Notes: generated from the letters alone by a model not told the origin. Shown: positions 45,548 through 55,953, counted from the first letter of the stretch. The stretch is DNA of 64,000 bases from Trichococcus sp. K1Tr (GCF_028309625.1 NZ_JAQMHR010000007.1:1-64000); one strand, 5' to 3'. Made by a program: numbers and translations.

Positions 45548-46897
45548 TTAGACAATCGTCAAATAGAAATTGCTTAATAGCGCTAGAGAACCAACCACAT
45601 ATATGACATTCTTTGAAGCATTGACATACAGGTCGGAATTAGACTTCAAAATGACTTGATACAACAAGACAGATACCAAAATCAATGAGAAATACATAAA
45701 AATAAACACTCTGGAACCGGCCCCTCTGATCTGAGGAGTCAAGATCATTATCATTCTGGAGGCAAATCCTACCAGCACGATAAGAATCGAAAACACTGCG
45801 TATTTCTTGTCATCAAAAATCAAAAATAGCGATATGAGAATGGCCAGGAAGACCACTGTCAAAATCAGGTCAGGGACCAAAGATCTGAACGATGACAGGT
45901 TAATACCGGTGCCATAGTCTGTAAGCGCGCCCTGGATGTGGCTTATGAAGGGGAAAATAACACTTAAGACAGGACTGAACACTCCAAAAACAAGACTTGC
46001 CAACAACGGTAAAAACGCTAGCCAACAATACAGGCTCTTATTGTATTTGAGCAGCATGCTCATGAAAATCAGACCGCAAAATAGCGTGAACAACAGATTC
46101 GGCTGCATGATCATTTCATACCAAGTGGATGAATAGCCCATTTCAATTTTTCTGATGAGGCTCAGCTCACTGTATCCCGGCCACATCGAATAAACCGTTT
46201 CCTGTCTCATTTTATTCCCAGGATTGGTCAGAACAAATACCATGCTGGCAATGCCTATCAGCGTTTGCACAATCATGTACCAGTTCACAATTTTTTTACT
46301 ATGATAGATATACAGCGTGAAAACGAAGTAAACACCTAATAAAATAGCACACATCTGCTCAGCGTTTGCAGCAAAAATAAATGCAAATATATACAGCGCA
46401 TATTCAAACCCACGTATTTTTTGATTCAATATAATTTTTTTTATTGAAATCATTGAAAAGAGCCCAAACGCCAATGGCCAGGAATAATTTAGTGTAGTTG
46501 CCATCCAACCGGCGCTATTGTAAACAGTATAAGAAAGCGTGGCAGACAGATACATGATGATCCAATTTATTTTCCTGGATGGCTGTTCCGTTGTCAATTT
46601 CGATATCGACACCGCTGTCAATATCATTATACCAACATCCAAAATCCGCCATAAGATACTGTACTTTGCCACAACAACCAAAACGGCCTCTATTAAGATT
46701 CTTGAGGTCCAATTGCTGTACCTCGAAATAAGGTAGGCAATAATATTTTGATCATTCAGAACATTGCTGAAATAGATATCATCCCCGAAATCTAATGGAA
46801 GCAATAAATGACCGAGCAACAGAATACATGTATAAATGATAAATGGAAAATAGTCCCATCGATAGATGATTGAAATTTTCTTTATTAGCTGTTCCAC
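45548..46897 (-). CDS. polytopic membrane protein (DUF6056-like, GT-C-type candidate)
   Basis: A 449-residue protein with about eleven membrane helices. The first outer loop contains an acidic pair (LDFGDDIYFSN) and a later loop TVYSMWPGYSELSLIRK; acidic residues in the first loop plus many helices are the layout of GT-C lipid-sugar-dependent glycosyltransferases and of DUF6056 proteins. No enzymatic assay-level inference is possible from sequence. It sits between the GH73 and M4 ChW genes with gaps of 77 and 45 bp, suggesting one operon; it could modify a surface glycan or glycoprotein. Confidence 0.55.
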   Translation of the reverse strand: MEQLIKKISIIYRWDYFPFIIYTCILLLGHLLLPLDFGDDIYFSNVLNDQNIIAYLISRYSNWTSRILIEAVLVVVAKYSILWRILDVGIMILTAVSISKLTTEQPSRKINWIIMYLSATLSYTVYNSAGWMATTLNYSWPLAFGLFSMISIKKIILNQKIRGFEYALYIFAFIFAANAEQMCAILLGVYFVFTLYIYHSKKIVNWYMIVQTLIGIASMVFVLTNPGNKMRQETVYSMWPGYSELSLIRKIEMGYSSTWYEMIMQPNLLFTLFCGLIFMSMLLKYNKSLYCWLAFLPLLASLVFGVFSPVLSVIFPFISHIQGALTDYGTGINLSSFRSLVPDLILTVVFLAILISLFLIFDDKKYAVFSILIVLVGFASRMIMILTPQIRGAGSRVFIFMYFSLILVSVLLYQVILKSNSDLYVNASKNVIYVVGSLALLSNFYLTIV

Positions 46898-46973
46898 TTT
46901 GTACCTCCTTGAAATAATCTCTCATGGCTAAAGTTCCAATAGTGCTATTTTGTGGCGATGCTTCACTGGTTGT

Positions 46974-49811
46974 TTATTTCGTTATGTAAGCATTAGCTGT
47001 GCTGCCGGGTGCTGCCAGACCTTTTGGCACCAGTTTGATTTGAATCGATTCTAGGCGCTTGGCTAACCCAGCCGTACCGGCTGAACCCCCATTTTTGGTC
47101 CACCCCAGCCAGCCAAAGTCCTGAGCGTGGACACGGTAATACACATCATAATGTTCGGCAATTTCGCCGCTCAGTTTTATTTCAATCGCTTCTAAACGTT
47201 TGGATTCACCCATTGTGCCACTGATGGCGTTACCGGTGACGTAGTCTTGCCAGCCATAAGTTTCTATATGTGTACGGTAACTGATTGAGCCGCTATAAGC
47301 ACTATTCTGCAAGTTTATTTTTATGCCTTCTAAGCGATAGGATAACCCGGTTGTGCCACTCAATACTCCATCCGCTACCGCCCCTTGCCAGCCAATATTT
47401 TGTACATGAGTTTGATAAAGCACACTGGCATATTTGTTCTTGTCGACATATGGTGTGGTGGTCGTCCCAGGAGCCGCACTGCCTTTTTGAAGTATTTTGA
47501 TTTCAATCGCTTTGATTGGATCAGCTAGCCCGGCTGTCCCAGCTGATGCGCCATTCTTAGCCCAGTTTAACCACCCAAATTTGTTGGTGTAGATGCGGTA
47601 ATAAACATCATATTTGGTGGCCAGTTCTTCGGTCAGCTTGATTTCGATAGCTTCGATGCGTTTCCCTTTGTCAGTGAAACCTGCTGTTTCGCCACTGGAT
47701 GCCCAATCTAGCCAACCGTTGTCCTGGACATGTGCACGATACTGGATTGTTCCGCTTAAATTTAGGTTTGGTACTTTAATTTGCAGTGCTTCCACTTGGT
47801 TGGAATCGACGGTCGCTCCGCTGGTAGCTCCATGACTCACCGCTGCTTGCCAACCTGTTGCTTGGTTGAAGGTCGCATAATAAATCGGTGGAACTTCAAT
47901 ATAGGGCTGGCTTGTCGATCCAGGGCTGGCATTGCCTTTGTCCACCAACGAAACTTGCATCGCTTCAATGCGAGAGGCCATTCCACTGGTTCCTGATGCT
48001 TGACCATTTTTGGCCCAATCAAGCCAGCCTAGACCACCTACATACACGCGGTAATAGATATCGAAATGCTGCGCCATCAACCCACTGAGCTGGATTTTGA
48101 TAGTTTCAATGTGTTTTGCTTGATTAGTTGTTCCACTTGTTGAACCGCCCATTTGCCACGCTTGCCAGCCGCTATTCTGTACATAGGCTTGATATTGGAG
48201 CTTATCCGCATATTTGCTGTTGCTCATATTGATTTTAAAAGCTTCCAATCTCAAATTAATCTGGCCGGCTGTCTGTTTTTCTGCGACACTGGCTTGCCAA
48301 CCGAGGTTCTGACTGTAGGCTGCATACGTCAGCTGAATTGCTTTCATTTCGACCAGCGACTGGAAGGCGATTGTAGTTGAAGAAGGCGCCGTTGCTGAAT
48401 TGGGCAACAGCAACACTTCAATTGCTTCAATGCCATATTGTAAGCCTTCCGTGCCTGCGGCTTCACCATTTTTTGCCCAGCCCGTCCAGCCTAGGTTTGC
48501 GGCCTGAACACGGTAATAGATATTGTAGTTAAGATTGGTGTTTCCGGTCAACCTTATTTTTATGGCTTCCATCCGTTTATTTTGGCTGGCAGTTCCCAAA
48601 GTAGTCCCTTCGGAAACATAATTGGTCCAACCAAGGTCTTGGATGTGGGCGGCATATTGGATACCCAAACCCTTTTCATCGGCAATATTATCGTTATCGA
48701 TGGAAAGGCTAAAACTGTAAATATTTTTGCTTTCTCCTACCGTTCCACTGACTTTGCCGCTATAATCGGAGCCCATGCTCAAGCCCGACCAGCCGTCATT
48801 TTCAACATAGGTGCTCATCGTGATGTTGGGTACCGGATCGAAGCGGGACAAATTGTAGTTTTCGATGATGCTGATCAACTTCGCTGGGTATGCTGGATCT
48901 GTTGCATATCCGGCTGCACTTAAAGCATGGGCAGCCTTTTTATAATCAGTCTCGCCCACTACATTTTTATAGTTTTCTTTTCTCCAATCAGTACTGGTGA
49001 AGAAGGCTCCGTGATCATTAGTGCTGTCCAGCCAAGAAGCATACTTTCGGAAATTGGCCGTCACCGTATACCATCCTGCATCACCGTATTCAGCAGTGTT
49101 TATGGCGTATACCTCACCTGTCCAATCATCGGAAGCTTTGATGCCATACAAATTGTTGGCCTCCATGGCTAATTTACTTGTACCCCAAGCGGATTCCAAG
49201 ACTGCTTGGGCAATTGTAATGGATGGCAAAATATGATGTGTTGTCCAAGTTGTCGCTGCGAATGGCGCTATTTTATTGATGAAGGTGTTGTTCGTTGAGA
49301 CAGTCAGGCTTCCCGAAAGTTTCGGCATCGCTTTTTTTTGCGCCAAATCATCTGCCATCATTCGCATGGCTTGTTCCGCCAACGCTTCGCGATCGTATAC
49401 TTCGCCGGAATTTGCTGCCTCTACCACAGCAACGTCACTATCCTCTGCAGTCACGACAGCTGAAGGTACTTCTTCCGTAACTGAAGTATCAGCTGCTTCC
49501 GGGGCTATATCCGTTTCTATATTTGAATCGGTCGGTTGTTGAGATGTCACTTCCGTCGTTTCTATTATTTCTGTTGTTTCTATTATTTCTGTTGTTTCTG
49601 CTGTCTCTGTGCTCTCCTTACTGCTTTCAATTTCGATCGAATCGGATGGATCAGCCGTTGCAGCTGCACTCTCCGTTTGTTGAACTGTTACATTCGAATC
49701 GGCTTCGTTCGCCACCGCATATACCGTGGTAAGTCCTGTGTTCAATGTCATCGTAGTCAATAGCAACAGAGTCAGACCCTTTGACAATATTTTCTGATTA
49801 TCCATTTTCAT
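46974..49811 (-). CDS. secreted GH73 glucosaminidase with ChW repeats
   Basis: A 945-residue exported autolysin. Signal peptide (LTLLLLTTMTLNTGLTTVYA), a Thr/Glu-rich spacer with TTEIIETTEI repeats, then a GH73 domain (about 190-325): ITIAQAVLESAWGTSKLA carries the catalytic Glu, and NLYGIKA, WYTVTANFRKYASW and AGYATDPAYPAKL are typical. It cleaves N-acetylglucosaminyl bonds in peptidoglycan. Twelve ChW repeats (four A-B-C triplets) fill the rest to the C-terminus; the middle ones are more diverged than in the sister proteins. AGGAGAAA precedes the ATG. It is first in the group GH73, DUF6056-like, M4. Confidence 0.88.
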   Translation of the reverse strand: MKMDNQKILSKGLTLLLLTTMTLNTGLTTVYAVANEADSNVTVQQTESAAATADPSDSIEIESSKESTETAETTEIIETTEIIETTEVTSQQPTDSNIETDIAPEAADTSVTEEVPSAVVTAEDSDVAVVEAANSGEVYDREALAEQAMRMMADDLAQKKAMPKLSGSLTVSTNNTFINKIAPFAATTWTTHHILPSITIAQAVLESAWGTSKLAMEANNLYGIKASDDWTGEVYAINTAEYGDAGWYTVTANFRKYASWLDSTNDHGAFFTSTDWRKENYKNVVGETDYKKAAHALSAAGYATDPAYPAKLISIIENYNLSRFDPVPNITMSTYVENDGWSGLSMGSDYSGKVSGTVGESKNIYSFSLSIDNDNIADEKGLGIQYAAHIQDLGWTNYVSEGTTLGTASQNKRMEAIKIRLTGNTNLNYNIYYRVQAANLGWTGWAKNGEAAGTEGLQYGIEAIEVLLLPNSATAPSSTTIAFQSLVEMKAIQLTYAAYSQNLGWQASVAEKQTAGQINLRLEAFKINMSNSKYADKLQYQAYVQNSGWQAWQMGGSTSGTTNQAKHIETIKIQLSGLMAQHFDIYYRVYVGGLGWLDWAKNGQASGTSGMASRIEAMQVSLVDKGNASPGSTSQPYIEVPPIYYATFNQATGWQAAVSHGATSGATVDSNQVEALQIKVPNLNLSGTIQYRAHVQDNGWLDWASSGETAGFTDKGKRIEAIEIKLTEELATKYDVYYRIYTNKFGWLNWAKNGASAGTAGLADPIKAIEIKILQKGSAAPGTTTTPYVDKNKYASVLYQTHVQNIGWQGAVADGVLSGTTGLSYRLEGIKINLQNSAYSGSISYRTHIETYGWQDYVTGNAISGTMGESKRLEAIEIKLSGEIAEHYDVYYRVHAQDFGWLGWTKNGGSAGTAGLAKRLESIQIKLVPKGLAAPGSTANAYITK

Positions 49812-49906
49812 TTTTCTCCTATAATGAGCTTATTTTTACAGTTCTGTTTCCCTTACTTCATAACGAATAATTTCAAATTAATAATCGGTTCGAACTGATC
49901 AAATAC

Positions 49907-49955
49907 AAAAAAGAGTTCCATCCAGTGCCGCCTTCTTGGCGGCACAGACCGGAAT
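49907..49955 (-). terminator. hairpin after rfbD, possible terminator
   Basis: GTGCCGCC-TTCTT-GGCGGCAC (49925-49945) is a perfect 8-bp stem. On the minus strand a run of six T lies 10-16 bp later. The gap makes it a weak terminator by the usual rule. Confidence 0.45.
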
Positions 49956-49973
49956 ACTCATCTATCTTTGTGA

Positions 49974-50807
49974 CTAAATATTTTTTACAAAGCTTGCTAA
50001 AGCCTCTTGCCATGTTGGGATCGCAAAACCGGTTGCCTTGGCTTTGCTCAGATCCATCACGGAATGCTTCGGACGGTAAGCTTTTTGTGGATATTCCTCT
50101 GACGTGACCGGCTTCACTTCCACATCAAAATCCTTCAGAATTTCACAGGCAAACTCGTACCAGGAACAGCTGTTGTCATTGGATAAATGGTAGATGCCAT
50201 TTTCTGGTTTGGTTTCCATCACATGCACCATGAACTCAGCTAAAGTACGGGTCCAAGTTGGACGGCCGACTTGATCGCTTACAACTGTTAAAATTGGGTA
50301 TGTTTCTGCTAAACGGCGCATCGTATAGACAAAGTTATGTCCATATTGACCGAACACCCAAGAAGTACGGATGATATAGTAATTTGAACAAATCGATTGC
50401 ACCAGTTGTTCACCAGCCAATTTTGTCCGACCATATTCGTTTTTAGGGTTCGTTTCCGCATCCACAGAATATTCTCCTGCGTTAGTGCCATCAAAAACAT
50501 AGTCTGTACTTATGTAGACTAAAGCTGCCCCCGCTGCTTCGGCTGCTTCGGCAATGTTTTTTGTTCCCAATACATTGATTTTTTCATCCAATTCTTTTCC
50601 TTCATCTTCTGCTTTGTCCACCGCAGTATAAGCTGCGCAGTGGAAAATGAAGGTCGGTTTCACTGCTTGAAAAACTGTATCCACGGCATCTTTATCCGTG
50701 ATATCCATTTCGGCGGAGTCAGTCGCAGTATAGGAAATATTTCTTTCATCCAATAGGTGAAGCAATTCTGTACCCAATTGCCCATTCGAACCCGTAATCA
50801 AAATCAT
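49974..50807 (-). CDS. rfbD: dTDP-4-dehydrorhamnose reductase
   Basis: A 277-residue SDR-type enzyme making dTDP-L-rhamnose, the last step of the pathway. ITGSNGQLGTELLHLL binds NADPH, AAYTAVDKAED and the Tyr-Lys of NEYGRTKLAGEQLV form the active site, and SWVFGQYGHNFVYTMRRLA follows family consensus. GAGGAGG precedes the ATG. It is the last gene of rfbA-C-B-D, separated from rfbB by a terminator-like hairpin that may lower its expression. Confidence 0.95.
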   Translation of the reverse strand: MILITGSNGQLGTELLHLLDERNISYTATDSAEMDITDKDAVDTVFQAVKPTFIFHCAAYTAVDKAEDEGKELDEKINVLGTKNIAEAAEAAGAALVYISTDYVFDGTNAGEYSVDAETNPKNEYGRTKLAGEQLVQSICSNYYIIRTSWVFGQYGHNFVYTMRRLAETYPILTVVSDQVGRPTWTRTLAEFMVHVMETKPENGIYHLSNDNSCSWYEFACEILKDFDVEVKPVTSEEYPQKAYRPKHSVMDLSKAKATGFAIPTWQEALASFVKNI

Positions 50808-50823
50808 TTAACTTCCTCCTCTA

Positions 50824-50853
50824 TAAAAAGAGGTAGGAATATCCTACCTCTTT
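50824..50853. terminator. hairpin between rfbB and rfbD
   Basis: AAAAAGAGGTAGG-AATAT-CCTACCTCTTTTTT is a perfect 13-bp bidirectional terminator-type stem. It lies after the rfbB stop and right before the rfbD ribosome site, so it may act as partial attenuation inside the operon. Confidence 0.75.
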
Positions 50854-50864
50854 TTTCCTGACAC

Positions 50865-51905
<1,041 letters not shown>

Positions 51906-51912
51906 CTAGTTC

Positions 51913-52479
51913 TTAAATTTTGCCGTAAATAAACGGATTATCAAACTCGGCTAAAGTCGGATGTTGCGTATCTTTTTCGGACAAGATCAGCTTATCGATC
52001 GGCATTGGCCAGATAATGCCAATTGCTGGGTCATTAAAAGCAATTCCGCCGTCGTTTTCTTTTGAATAGTATTCATCGACTTTGTATTGGACGTTGCAAT
52101 TCGGTGTCAGCGTCACAAATCCGTGGGCGAAACCTTTTGGCACCAATAATTGGCGGTGGTTGAATTCGCTCAAGATGTAGCCTTCCCACTTGCCGTAAGT
52201 AGGCGAACCCACGCGCATATCCACCAAGACATCGTAGATTACGCCGGTCGTTGCACGAACTAATTTGGTTTGGGCTTTGCCAGGAGTTTGGAAATGCATC
52301 CCGCGCAATACACCAGGTTCCACCGATAAGGAATGGTTATCTTGGATGAAATCAATAGCAATCCCTGCCGCCATAAACTTTTCTTTGGCGTAGCTTTCCG
52401 TAAAGAAGCCACGGTGGTCACCGAAGACAGGCATTTCAATAATCTTAACGTCTTGCAAATTTGTGTCTAAAACATTCAT
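51913..52479 (-). CDS. rfbC: dTDP-4-dehydrorhamnose 3,5-epimerase
   Basis: A 188-residue cupin enzyme, third step in dTDP-rhamnose synthesis. FGDHRGFFTESYAKEKF, LRGMHFQTPGKAQTKLVRA with the catalytic His, and VPKGFAHGFVTLT are the family hallmarks. AAAGGGG precedes the ATG. It lies 19 bp upstream of rfbB. Confidence 0.95.
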   Translation of the reverse strand: MNVLDTNLQDVKIIEMPVFGDHRGFFTESYAKEKFMAAGIAIDFIQDNHSLSVEPGVLRGMHFQTPGKAQTKLVRATTGVIYDVLVDMRVGSPTYGKWEGYILSEFNHRQLLVPKGFAHGFVTLTPNCNVQYKVDEYYSKENDGGIAFNDPAIGIIWPMPIDKLILSEKDTQHPTLAEFDNPFIYGKI

Positions 52480-52575
52480 ATTCGATTACCCCTTTTTTTA
52501 CTTGTCGAACCTCACGGCCACCCTGCGGAAACATCTTATTTCCCTGTCAAGGTTGAACGGTTCGTTGAGTTTTTC

Positions 52576-53442
52576 TTATGCATTTACTAAGCGCAATAGG
52601 TATTGGCCGTAGGCATTTTTCTTCAAAGGTTGTGCCAAGTCGATTAACTGCTCACGGGTAATGTAGCCCATGCGGTAAGCAATTTCTTCCAAGCAAGCCA
52701 CTTTCAAGTTTTGACGTTTTTCGATGGTTTCTATGAAAGTTGCAGCTTCCAATAAGGATTCATGTGTGCCTGTATCCAACCAAGCGAAGCCACGGCCCAT
52801 GATTTCCACATCCAACAAGCCTTTTTCCAGGTATACGCGGTTGACATCCGTGATTTCCAATTCACCACGTGGGGATGGTTTGATGTTCTTCGCGATTTCC
52901 ACCACATCATTGTCATAGAAATAAAGCCCGGTTACTGCGTAACTGCTCTTCGGATTTTCCGGTTTTTCTTCAATCGAAATGGCCCGCATATTTTCATCAA
53001 ATTCCACCACACCAAAGCGTTCTGGATCTTGAACGTGGTAGCCGAAGACCGTTGCGCCTTTTTCTTTGCCGGCCGCGCGTTGCAGCATTTTAGCCAAACC
53101 ACTGCCGTAGTAAATGTTGTCTCCAAGAATCAGGCAGACGGAATCATAGCCGATAAACTTTTCACCGAGGATGAAAGCTTGTGCCAATCCATCCGGACTC
53201 TCCTGTACAGCATATTCGATATTCAAGCCCAATTCAGCACCATCACCGAATAACTGTTCAAAACGAGGGGTGTCGGTCGGCGTGGAAATAATCAAAATAT
53301 CTTTGATTCCTGCCAACATCAGTGTAGACATTGGATAATAAATCATCGGTTTGTCATAGATTGGCATCAATTGTTTCGAGACAGCTTTCGTCAGCGGATA
53401 TAGACGTGTCCCACTACCTCCAGCTAAAATAATTCCTTTCAT
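52576..53442 (-). CDS. rfbA: glucose-1-phosphate thymidylyltransferase
   Basis: A 288-residue nucleotidyltransferase, first step in dTDP-rhamnose synthesis. The signature [20 protein letters not shown] has the intact G-x-G-T-R phosphate loop, followed by [27 protein letters not shown] and [24 protein letters not shown] precedes the ATG. It heads the rfbACBD set. Confidence 0.96.
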   Translation of the reverse strand: MKGIILAGGSGTRLYPLTKAVSKQLMPIYDKPMIYYPMSTLMLAGIKDILIISTPTDTPRFEQLFGDGAELGLNIEYAVQESPDGLAQAFILGEKFIGYDSVCLILGDNIYYGSGLAKMLQRAAGKEKGATVFGYHVQDPERFGVVEFDENMRAISIEEKPENPKSSYAVTGLYFYDNDVVEIAKNIKPSPRGELEITDVNRVYLEKGLLDVEIMGRGFAWLDTGTHESLLEAATFIETIEKRQNLKVACLEEIAYRMGYITREQLIDLAQPLKKNAYGQYLLRLVNA

Positions 53443-53530
53443 TTCTTCAGCTCCTATTCTCTGCTCATAATTTTCATTTTATTCTCTTTCAATAACGAAT
53501 TTCTCGCTCTAGCGAACGATGGAATAACTG

Positions 53531-54529
53531 CTAGCGTTTCAGGAATTTCAGGAATCGCTCACCCAGTTTGTTGCCAGCCATTCCCAAAAATAATTCGACC
53601 AGAAACAATTGATGATCCCCTTGCAAAGCCTTGAACAATTTGCCGATACCGGACAGGTTAGGCGACTGGATGAAAGCTTTCCTGTCCTCGACGGCAGCAA
53701 TTTTACCTTGTATAAGCGCCTTTTGCTCGGCCGTAAACAGGTCTCCCGCCAGCAAGGAGTTGAAGCGCACGATATCTTGGGCTAATTTTTTCTCCACATA
53801 ATCAGTCTTGTTGTTGATGCCCGGAAGCATCGAAGCACCAATTTGATTATTGTCATGCAAGCGGTATTGGATCAACGGTTTTGCCGAATAGGCCAGTTCT
53901 CCGACGCTGGAGGCAACCAAGGTCAGCCAATGGTCGTGGACAAAGTATTGACTGAAAGGCAGAGCCCGTTTGGCCACATCCGTGTCGATCAGCATCGAGC
54001 AACCGGTGACGCTGTTGCGCATCAATAAGGTCCCAAACAGATCGGCACCATAAATATGGATCACCCGTTTTTGGAACTCCCTGAAACTGTCCGCTTTTTT
54101 ATTGCCATCCTGATCGATGACGGATAAATCGGAATAAGCCAAGGTGACACCGGGTGCTTCGATCAGCGCGGCGAGCGTGCTGAGTTTCTCAGGTTCCCAT
54201 ACATCGTCCTGATCGCAATAGGCTAGATATCCTCCATTCGCCACTTCCTCCGTCAGCAGTTCAAAAGTTCTGTTGCTGCCCATATTCCGCTCATTGATGG
54301 TAAAGACGTACGGCATCGCTGTGACAAATTCGCGCAAGTATTCCTGGATCTTTTCGCTGGTTTCGATTTGGTCGCTGTCATCGCGGACCAACAATTCCAA
54401 ATGCGGATAATCTTGATCATTTAAACTGATCAACAATAATTTGAAGAATTCCCAGTTAGGTCTGTAAGTAGCCAGGAGTATCGAAATTTTTTGATTTTGA
54501 ATAATAACCGTTCCCTTCTTAAATAGCAA
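53531..54529 (-). CDS. GT2 glycosyltransferase, rhamnosyltransferase-like
   Basis: A GT2 enzyme of about 325-332 residues. ISILLATYRPNWEFFKLLL opens the nucleotide-sugar domain; YLAYCDQDDVWEPEKL has the D-x-D type metal site; YFVHDHWLTLVAS is a typical rhamnosyltransferase-like segment. The start is odd. The only standard in-frame start is TTG at 54529, which has no ribosome site; a good AAGAAGGGA site lies inside the frame, 7 bp before an ATT codon at 54505, so translation may really begin there. It follows the GT4 gene in the polysaccharide locus. Confidence 0.85.
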   Translation of the reverse strand: MLFKKGTVIIQNQKISILLATYRPNWEFFKLLLISLNDQDYPHLELLVRDDSDQIETSEKIQEYLREFVTAMPYVFTINERNMGSNRTFELLTEEVANGGYLAYCDQDDVWEPEKLSTLAALIEAPGVTLAYSDLSVIDQDGNKKADSFREFQKRVIHIYGADLFGTLLMRNSVTGCSMLIDTDVAKRALPFSQYFVHDHWLTLVASSVGELAYSAKPLIQYRLHDNNQIGASMLPGINNKTDYVEKKLAQDIVRFNSLLAGDLFTAEQKALIQGKIAAVEDRKAFIQSPNLSGIGKLFKALQGDHQLFLVELFLGMAGNKLGERFLKFLKR

Positions 54530-54586
54530 TCACGGCGGTGATAACCAGCTCTATAATTGAATACTTGCAGTTGCCAATCGCGCCAA

Positions 54587-55720
54587 TTAAACGTCTATTT
54601 TACGCAATAGAACTTCCAACTGTTCATAAAAAGCTTCTCTGGAAAAATACTGATCGAATATTTCTTTGACCTTTATTCTTCTTTGTTTATTTAACGCAAT
54701 CGACTCGTTCATTATTTCCGGGACATTGTCCAATTCCCTAGTAATATTAATGCCGATACCGTACTGATCAACCAGTTTTACGGTATCGTGTTTTATGTTA
54801 TTTATGATTGGCAATCCAGCATTGAAATAATCGATTGATTTCGTGGTTAAGCCGATTGAAACAGTTTCTTTCATGATGTTCAGGCCAAAATAACACTGAT
54901 CAAAAATGGCTTGTTTTTCTTGGGCATTATATATTTTGCCATGATAAAGAACTTCAGCACCTGCTCGTTCGGAACATTGGATAAATTCCTCTCTGGATTC
55001 GCCATCGCCAATGATGTGCAAACGCACTTTTTTTACGGCAGACATCTTTTTGATCAACTCGGAAATGAAGTCGATATCAATAATGTTGTTGATGGAACCC
55101 AAATAGCAAATATCGAAACTCTCTTGGGAAAGCTGAACACGCTCTTCACCATTAAATGGTACTGAATCTTGCGCTAAATATAAAGTTCCGGTTTTTGTTT
55201 GACCAATATGTTTCTTTAGGACATCATAATAATAATAACATTCAGTCAGGAACAAGTCAGCTTTTGCCAAATGTTTGTTCCTGATATCAGCCCACATCCG
55301 GAAGACAAACAGTCTCTTCAGGTTTTCCGGAACCGGCATACTTTCAGGCCAGAGATCTATGACATCTGCGATCAATTTCACCTGTGGATTTTTAGCTTTA
55401 TACGCACTGGCGTATTTCATTAATGAATTTGGAGGAAACATCACGTAAAGGATATCCGGTTGCAAATCCGCCGCAAGTTGTATAGCTTTTTTAGAGAAAT
55501 CATCGTGCGAGTTCAATCTGCCTACCGATAGATTACGCTTATACGGCAAAGTTTCGATGAACAGGAAATCATTACGGGTAATATTTTTTTTCTCTTTTCT
55601 GCCATGATGAAAATCGGATTCAATGACGGTGACTTCATAACCCTTCTCTTTAAAGTAATCATAAATCAAATCCACCCTATCACGGTTTGTATCAAAACAA
55701 TTTACAATTGTGACTTTCAT
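54587..55720 (-). CDS. GT4-family glycosyltransferase
   Basis: A 377-residue GT-B fold transferase. The N-terminal acceptor domain includes NCFDTNRDRVDLIYDYFKEK and VMFPPNSLMKYASAYK; the C-terminal domain has FDICYLGSINNIIDIDFI, RLHIIGDGESREEF, the GT4 E-x7-E region around NIMKETVSIGLTTKS and FNAGLPIINN. It adds a sugar in the cytoplasm to the lipid-linked repeat unit. Donor and acceptor are unknown. Its ATG overlaps the stop of an upstream 42-residue open frame. Confidence 0.85.
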   Translation of the reverse strand: MKVTIVNCFDTNRDRVDLIYDYFKEKGYEVTVIESDFHHGRKEKKNITRNDFLFIETLPYKRNLSVGRLNSHDDFSKKAIQLAADLQPDILYVMFPPNSLMKYASAYKAKNPQVKLIADVIDLWPESMPVPENLKRLFVFRMWADIRNKHLAKADLFLTECYYYYDVLKKHIGQTKTGTLYLAQDSVPFNGEERVQLSQESFDICYLGSINNIIDIDFISELIKKMSAVKKVRLHIIGDGESREEFIQCSERAGAEVLYHGKIYNAQEKQAIFDQCYFGLNIMKETVSIGLTTKSIDYFNAGLPIINNIKHDTVKLVDQYGIGINITRELDNVPEIMNESIALNKQRRIKVKEIFDQYFSREAFYEQLEVLLRKIDV

Positions 55721-55845
55721 GCCTGTTCTCCAATCTTTCTCTTCATAAATTTAAACCATGGAAGTACCCATTCAAAAACAAGTTGATATGCCTTCCTATC
55801 CTTTGAATTCCCGATACAATATACGCATCTTATAATACCATAACT
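55717..55845 (-). pseudogene. possible C-terminal fragment of a lost gene
   Basis: A minus-strand frame of about 42 codons without a start reads CVYCIGNSKDRKAYQLVFEW then VLPWFKFMKRKIGEQA and its TGA overlaps the GT4 ATG (ATGA). Such an overlap usually joins two real operon genes, so this looks like the tail of a deleted upstream gene of the locus. I do not recognise the family. The -10 of the GT4 promoter lies inside it, so chance is also possible. Confidence 0.4.
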
Positions 55846-55861
55846 TCACGAAAATTGGAAA
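55832..55861 (-). promoter_or_regulatory. promoter of the GT4-to-rfbD segment
   Basis: Minus strand -35 TTTCCA (55856-55861), 18 bp, extended -10 TGGTATTAT (TATTAT 55832-55837), located after the wzy terminator and before the GT4 gene. Confidence 0.5.
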
Positions 55862-55911
55862 ATGAGAATTATAATTACCGTCGCATTACAAAATCACTTT
55901 CCATTCAAAAT

Positions 55912-55953
55912 CAAAAATAAGGCAATCCCGAAACATTATCGGGATTGCCTTAT
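55912..55953 (-). terminator. terminator of the polymerase gene
   Basis: ATAAGGCAATCCCGA-TAATGTT-TCGGGATTGCCTTAT on the minus strand with TTTTTG after it, directly past the 56.0-kb stop. Confidence 0.88.
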
